This document shows, piece by piece, positions 33,101 to 36,734 of a stretch of 36,734 nt of DNA. Origin of the DNA: Desulfobacteraceae bacterium (GTDB lineage: Bacteria > Desulfobacterota > Desulfobacteria > Desulfobacterales > Desulfobacteraceae); the NCBI GenBank assembly GCA_024227235.1, contig JAAEKY010000560.1, positions 1-36,734 on the forward strand, read 5' to 3'. The notes below the pieces were generated by a model. It was not told the origin of the DNA and did no database searches. It saw only the letters and a list, made by a program, of their open reading frames with translations. Both the position numbers and the translations under genes were made by a program. Numbering within the stretch: position 1 is the first letter of the stretch; each line of letters starts with the position of its first letter.

Positions 33101-33307
33101 TTTCCTCCTTAGATATTAAGTTGACAATAATTGACTCAGATTTTATTTATAGCCAATATAATAATACCCAAGGTTTTTAAGTGCAATAGTATTTATGATT
33201 AAATATAAAAAATTCATTTTTTCTGGCATATTTTTTAATATCCAAGTTGGCCTTCTTAGAGAGATTGCTTCAATATCTCAACCGTCTGCACCAAGTAGGG
33301 AATATAT

Positions 33308-34069
33308 ATGATCGAACTCTCACTCAGTTCTCTAAGCATCCTGGTTGCGGCTGCTATTCTTGGTGGTTTTATCGACTCTATCGCCGGTGGTGGCGGCATC
33401 ATCACCGTCCCGGCACTTCTGGCGGTCGGTTTCCCTCCGCATCTGGCATTGGGGACGAACAAGCTCCAGGCAAGTTTTGGCAGTCTCACCGCGACACTCA
33501 ACTACCGCCGAGGCAAAATGATGCGGTTCAGAGACCTTGCATTCGGTATCAGCTTTACCGCTCTGGGTGCCTACACTGGAACAACAACCGTTCAACTCAT
33601 CTCACCTGATGCTCTGCAACACATTATTCCGGTTCTCCTTCTGATCATCTTCGTGTATGTACTCTGCAGCCCAAAATTGGGAGATACGCACACACCACAA
33701 CGCATGGTCCCCTGGTTGTTTTACCTTGTATCCGGATGCGTGATTGGATTCTATGATGGCTTCTTTGGGCCGGGTACAGGGTCTTTCTGGACCATTGCCC
33801 TTGTATTATTACTTGGGTTTGACCTGAAGAAAGCAACCGCGCAGACCAAAGCGTTGAATTTTACAAGCAATATCGTGGCGTTAGTCACTTTCTTTTTGGG
33901 CGGACATGTTGCTGTGCTCGCTGGTGTCACGATGGGAATGGGACAAATCCTTGGGGCCTATGCAGGTTCACATCTGGTTCTGAAGCATGGCACACGTTTT
34001 GTTCGGGTCTTCTTTCTCACTGTAGTGGCAATCACTATAGTTAAATTGCTATGGGAGACGTATCTTTAG
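33308..34069 (+). CDS. TauE/SafE (TSUP) family permease
   Basis: This 253-aa membrane protein of the TSUP family has about eight hydrophobic segments. Two family repeats are visible: GGFIDSIAGGGGIITVPAL near the N-terminus and IGFYDGFFGPGTGSFW in the second half, followed by ALNFTSNIVALVTF. Members export sulfite, sulfoacetate or related organosulfur compounds, but the substrate cannot be told here. Codons are richer in G and C at third positions than in the purine operon, so it may have a different history. It is convergent with the M50 protease. Confidence 0.9.
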   Translation: MIELSLSSLSILVAAAILGGFIDSIAGGGGIITVPALLAVGFPPHLALGTNKLQASFGSLTATLNYRRGKMMRFRDLAFGISFTALGAYTGTTTVQLISPDALQHIIPVLLLIIFVYVLCSPKLGDTHTPQRMVPWLFYLVSGCVIGFYDGFFGPGTGSFWTIALVLLLGFDLKKATAQTKALNFTSNIVALVTFFLGGHVAVLAGVTMGMGQILGAYAGSHLVLKHGTRFVRVFFLTVVAITIVKLLWETYL

Positions 34070-34107
34070 TAAAACAAGGGCTTGCATATGGTTAACAATT
34101 AAAAGGA

Positions 34108-34734
34108 TTAAATCATTAGCAGCAGGCTAATCATCGACAGGATCGCCCACTGAAGAAAATCAATCACTGGATCCAATGCACCCAGGAAAAGCAAACCAAT
34201 AACAATCAGAAATCCGAACCGTTCAAGCCGCATTAGAAAGGTCTGTACATTTGCTGGCGCAAACCCCATCAGGATTTTTGAACCGTCCAGAGGGGGGATG
34301 GGGATCAAATTGAAGGCAGCCAGGATGATATTGATCCTGGCAAAGGAAACCAACAGTAGTGCTAATTTGCTAGTCTGCGGCATGGACAGCATGCTGTAAA
34401 TCAAAAGTGCCAGAAATGCCATGATGATGTTTGCTATAATCCCGGCTGACGATACCAGGACCATACCTTTGCGATAATCGCGGATATAGCCAAAATTTAC
34501 CGGTACCGGTTTTGCCCAGCCAAACCCTACGATAAACAGCATAAGAGTTCCCATGGGGTCAAGATGTCTGAGTGGATTCAAACTCAGGCGGCCTTGATTT
34601 TTGGCAGTGGGATCGCCCATCTGGTAGGCCACCCACCCGTGGGCAAGCTCGTGAAAGATGATAGCATACATCAAGGGGATGGCAATAACGATGAATGAGA
34701 AAGGATCGCTGAACAACAGATTGAGCAGGCCCAT
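34108..34734 (-). CDS. Site-2 protease family (M50) membrane metalloprotease
   Basis: This 208-aa short M50 protease of the FtsH-less, PDZ-less type is found in many bacteria. The zinc site is IFHELAHGW (HExxH) in the first core helix. The third ligand is in NLIPIPPLDGSKIL (NxxPxPPLDG), with several membrane helices between and after. ATG 34734 is chosen because AAAGGAGAT lies just upstream; an upstream in-frame start at 34782 would add 16 hydrophilic residues. Such proteins may cleave membrane-bound regulators, but no anti-sigma factor is nearby. Confidence 0.88.
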   Translation of the reverse strand: MGLLNLLFSDPFSFIVIAIPLMYAIIFHELAHGWVAYQMGDPTAKNQGRLSLNPLRHLDPMGTLMLFIVGFGWAKPVPVNFGYIRDYRKGMVLVSSAGIIANIIMAFLALLIYSMLSMPQTSKLALLLVSFARINIILAAFNLIPIPPLDGSKILMGFAPANVQTFLMRLERFGFLIVIGLLFLGALDPVIDFLQWAILSMISLLLMI

Positions 34735-34977
34735 ATATTTATCTCCTTTTACTGGTTTAGCGGCATCATGTGTATGCTGCAATTTTCTTAACCGTTAAAA
34801 ACGGTACAAGGAAAATATTTTCAGCACTATTTAATAATCATGAAACTAGCTAAAGTCAAAAGCTGGGTAGAAAAAAGGAAATGTATTTTTGGGTTAAAAT
34901 GAAAAAGGGTTTGCAAAACCCAGAAGCACATTGTTAAATGATTTTCATTGTTTAATTGTTATCAGGAGAATAAAAAG

Positions 34978-36429
34978 ATGCAGTTTATCAGAATTAGTTC
35001 TATAGCTTTTTTGCTTTTTTTTGCTTTTTTTCTATTGTCCACTGCCATGGCTTTTGAGCCATCGCCACCTCAAAAAACAATGAAACTTGTTTTTATTCAT
35101 CATTCTGTGGGGGAAAACTGGCTTAACGATGCCAATGGTGGCCTTGGCAGGCTGCTATTTGAAAACAATTATTTTGTCAGTGATACCAACTATGGTTGGG
35201 GGCCGGATGGCATAGGGGATAGAACAGATATTCCCAACTGGCCTGAATGGTTTACAGGCCCTTCCAGCAAACGGTTCCTGAAAGCCCTGTATCGATTAAA
35301 TTATAAAAATTCTGACTACATCCGAAAATCCAAAGACCCGGGAGGAGAAAACAAGATCGTCATGTTTAAATCCTGTTTTCCCAATTCAAATCTTGAAGGA
35401 AACCCCAAAGATGCATCCAGACGGCATGGTGATGATCTCTCTGTTAGCAATGCCAAGGCCATTTATAACCAATTGTTGGGATATTTTGGAAATCAAAAGG
35501 ATAAACTCTTTATTGCTGTTACCGCACCACCGGTGCGCGAAAAAACATATTCAAAAAATGCCAGAGCATTTAATAACTGGCTGGTAAACGACTGGCTAAA
35601 AAATTATAAACAAACCAATGTAGCGGTTTTTGATTTTTACAATATCCTGACCGGTAAAAACAACCATCACCGAATATCCGGCAAGCGGCTTGAACATCTC
35701 ATTCGTGATAGAAATAATAATTTATATTATTATCCTGGTGGTGGGGATAATCATCCGACAAAGGCGGGTAACAGAAAAGCTGCAAGGGAATTTGTGCCTT
35801 TTTTAAATTACACTGTCAACCGATGGCAGCCCGGCGAACCTGCACTTAATCCCATTGATACTAAAACCATATTAGATGATACCGCCGCTTTGCCGGAAAA
35901 ACCGGTAACAGTAAACACTATTCAGGATGGAAACCAGATTGATGATTTTGATATGCCCGATAATAAATGGGAGGCTTTCCTTGATGAAGCAAATCATAAC
36001 ACCAAATTGTCTTTTCGATTGGATCAAACAATAAAGCACAAAGGCAGATCAAGTATCAATGTTTCTTACAATGTGGCACCCGAAAGTTGGGCAACCCTCA
36101 GCCATATCATGCCGTCTGTCATGGACTGGAGCAACAAATCCGGCTTATCCCTGTTCATTCGTATGTCCGATGATCAGGGCCCTGTCACCCTTGTGGTTTA
36201 TAATGGTGGGCATGACAATCTCAAACCCTTTGATTATAAGATATTTCTGGATAAAAATACTAAAAAAGGCTGGCAGAAAGTCTCCATTACATGGGATATG
36301 TTTATTCAGCCATCCTGGGTGGGCAGCGGCACTGATAAATTTAACCCATCGCAGGCCATTGGGATTGCATTTTCCTTTGATGAATCAGAGGGAAGTTTCT
36401 GGGCTGATGATTTAAAATTTATCCCTTAA
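34978..36429 (+). CDS. Exported SGNH-like hydrolase with C-terminal carbohydrate-binding-like domain
   Basis: This 483-aa protein has a signal peptide (cleavage probably after AMA, about residue 21). ATG 34978 follows AGGAG and is preferred to an upstream in-frame start at 34948. The first domain (about 30-290) resembles SGNH esterases. It has a nucleophile-like serine in KLVFIHHSVG, a TAPPV strand, and a terminal GGGDNHPTKAG resembling the DxxH block. The block I sequence HHSVG replaces the usual GDS. The second domain (about 325-483) is beta-rich and looks like a CBM11/CIA30-type jelly roll (WATLSHIMPSVMDWS, KGWQKVSITWDMF, GSFWADDLKFI). Deacylation of a polysaccharide is inferred. Confidence 0.72.
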   Translation: MQFIRISSIAFLLFFAFFLLSTAMAFEPSPPQKTMKLVFIHHSVGENWLNDANGGLGRLLFENNYFVSDTNYGWGPDGIGDRTDIPNWPEWFTGPSSKRFLKALYRLNYKNSDYIRKSKDPGGENKIVMFKSCFPNSNLEGNPKDASRRHGDDLSVSNAKAIYNQLLGYFGNQKDKLFIAVTAPPVREKTYSKNARAFNNWLVNDWLKNYKQTNVAVFDFYNILTGKNNHHRISGKRLEHLIRDRNNNLYYYPGGGDNHPTKAGNRKAAREFVPFLNYTVNRWQPGEPALNPIDTKTILDDTAALPEKPVTVNTIQDGNQIDDFDMPDNKWEAFLDEANHNTKLSFRLDQTIKHKGRSSINVSYNVAPESWATLSHIMPSVMDWSNKSGLSLFIRMSDDQGPVTLVVYNGGHDNLKPFDYKIFLDKNTKKGWQKVSITWDMFIQPSWVGSGTDKFNPSQAIGIAFSFDESEGSFWADDLKFIP

Positions 36430-36518
36430 ATCTGTGACCCACTGAAATAGTTTAATCAGAGATTAAAAATGGAATATAATTTTGGTGTTATTGCTTTTTC
36501 TTAAGCTATTTTCATAGG

Positions 36519-36538
36519 ATAGTTCACTTGTGAACTAT
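36519..36538. promoter_or_regulatory. Perfect 9-bp dyad
   Basis: ATAGTTCAC-TT-GTGAACTAT lies between the SGNH gene and the tRNA promoter. It is followed by As rather than Ts, so a protein-binding site is more likely than a terminator for the plus strand. Its owner is unclear. Confidence 0.45.
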
Positions 36539-36605
36539 AAAAAACATTGCAGAGCAGTCTTAGTGAAATGTGAAGAATGTGTAATAATTTCAAGTGTAAT
36601 ATGTC

Positions 36606-36634
36606 TTGACACATTTTTCAAAGAATGATAGAAA
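36606..36634 (+). promoter_or_regulatory. Sigma-70 promoter of the tRNA gene
   Basis: TTGACA (36606-36611) and TAGAAA (36629-36634) are separated by 17 nt. The tRNA begins 23 nt after the -10 box. Confidence 0.65.
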
Positions 36635-36657
36635 TCGCTTTGTTTTAAAAAACTGTT

Positions 36658-36734
36658 CGGGGCGTAGCGCAGTCTGGTAGCGCACTTGTCTGGGGGACAA
36701 GTGGTCGCTGGTTCAAATCCAGCCGTCCCGACCA
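36658..36734 (+). tRNA. tRNA-Pro (anticodon GGG)
   Basis: This is a complete 77-nt tRNA with encoded CCA ending at the final base of the window. The acceptor arm CGGGGCG pairs with CGTCCCG (one G-T), the anticodon stem CTTGT/ACAAG encloses the loop CTGGGGG with anticodon GGG, and the T-arm contains GGTTCAAATCC. A sigma-70 promoter precedes it. tRNA 3' ends are common integration sites, so what follows outside the window may matter. Confidence 0.96.

Noticed and set aside
1..36734. CRISPR array
   Set aside because: No set of regularly spaced identical repeats was seen anywhere in the window.

Overview
The window reads as a chromosomal segment of an AT-rich anaerobe. The best inference is a sulfate-reducing Desulfobacterota (Desulfobacteraceae-like) bacterium. 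The reasons are the set of strictly anaerobic purine-degradation enzymes, a PEP-CTERM relic behind a sigma-54 promoter, remains of a REP-associated transposase, a Cys-repeat peptide beside radical-SAM genes, and an ordinary proteobacterial ihfA/surE/yheU gene set. No marker gene fixes the taxon.

Positions 1-5.7 kb are accessory: a nupC-type nucleoside transporter, an exported beta-lactamase-fold lipoprotein, a DUF7661-like small protein, a dead RAYT transposase fragment, and a nitroreductase preceded by a truncated EamA transporter and divergent from a LysR regulator. Three copies of one hairpin element lie here. All share the same bulged-G architecture and two also share an upstream GTCAGAG box at a fixed distance.

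Positions 5.7-10.2 kb hold a surface/export group: a sigma-54 promoter, a collapsed PEP-CTERM gene, a lipoprotein, and a 926-aa secreted protein of no family I recognise, which has repeated modules and a coiled coil. Positions 10.3-13.3 kb carry a VapBC toxin-antitoxin pair with a clear palindromic operator, a solitary methyltransferase and an HtrA-like protease.

Positions 13.6-15.0 kb (minus strand) are a decayed peptide-modification locus. A radical-SAM gene has lost its C-terminus and is joined by deletion to the tail of a second radical-SAM gene. Next to them is an intact 53-aa ORF with tandem (E/D)CWGA repeats. This is the most unusual item in the window.

Positions 15.7-30.6 kb are one tight co-directional operon: xdhD - ssnA - hyuA - ygeW - ygfK - 8-oxoguanine deaminase-like - xdhA - xdhB - xdhC. 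It contains two molybdenum hydroxylases, a flavin/Fe-S reductase, three amidohydrolase-fold enzymes and a carbamoyltransferase, matching the oxygen-independent purine/urate breakdown genes of the E. coli yge-ygf region. The expected logic is that hydroxylases and a deaminase feed oxopurines, YgfK supplies electrons, SsnA/HyuA hydrolyse the rings, and YgeW recovers carbamoyl phosphate. Carbamate kinase, YgeX/YgeY homologues, a transporter and a regulator are not in the window.

Positions 30.7-36.7 kb are mostly housekeeping: ihfA-surE-GIY-YIG-yheU-DUF3820, a BON lipoprotein, a TauE/SafE permease, an M50 protease, an exported SGNH-like hydrolase with a carbohydrate-binding-like domain, and a complete tRNA-Pro(GGG) ending at the last base.
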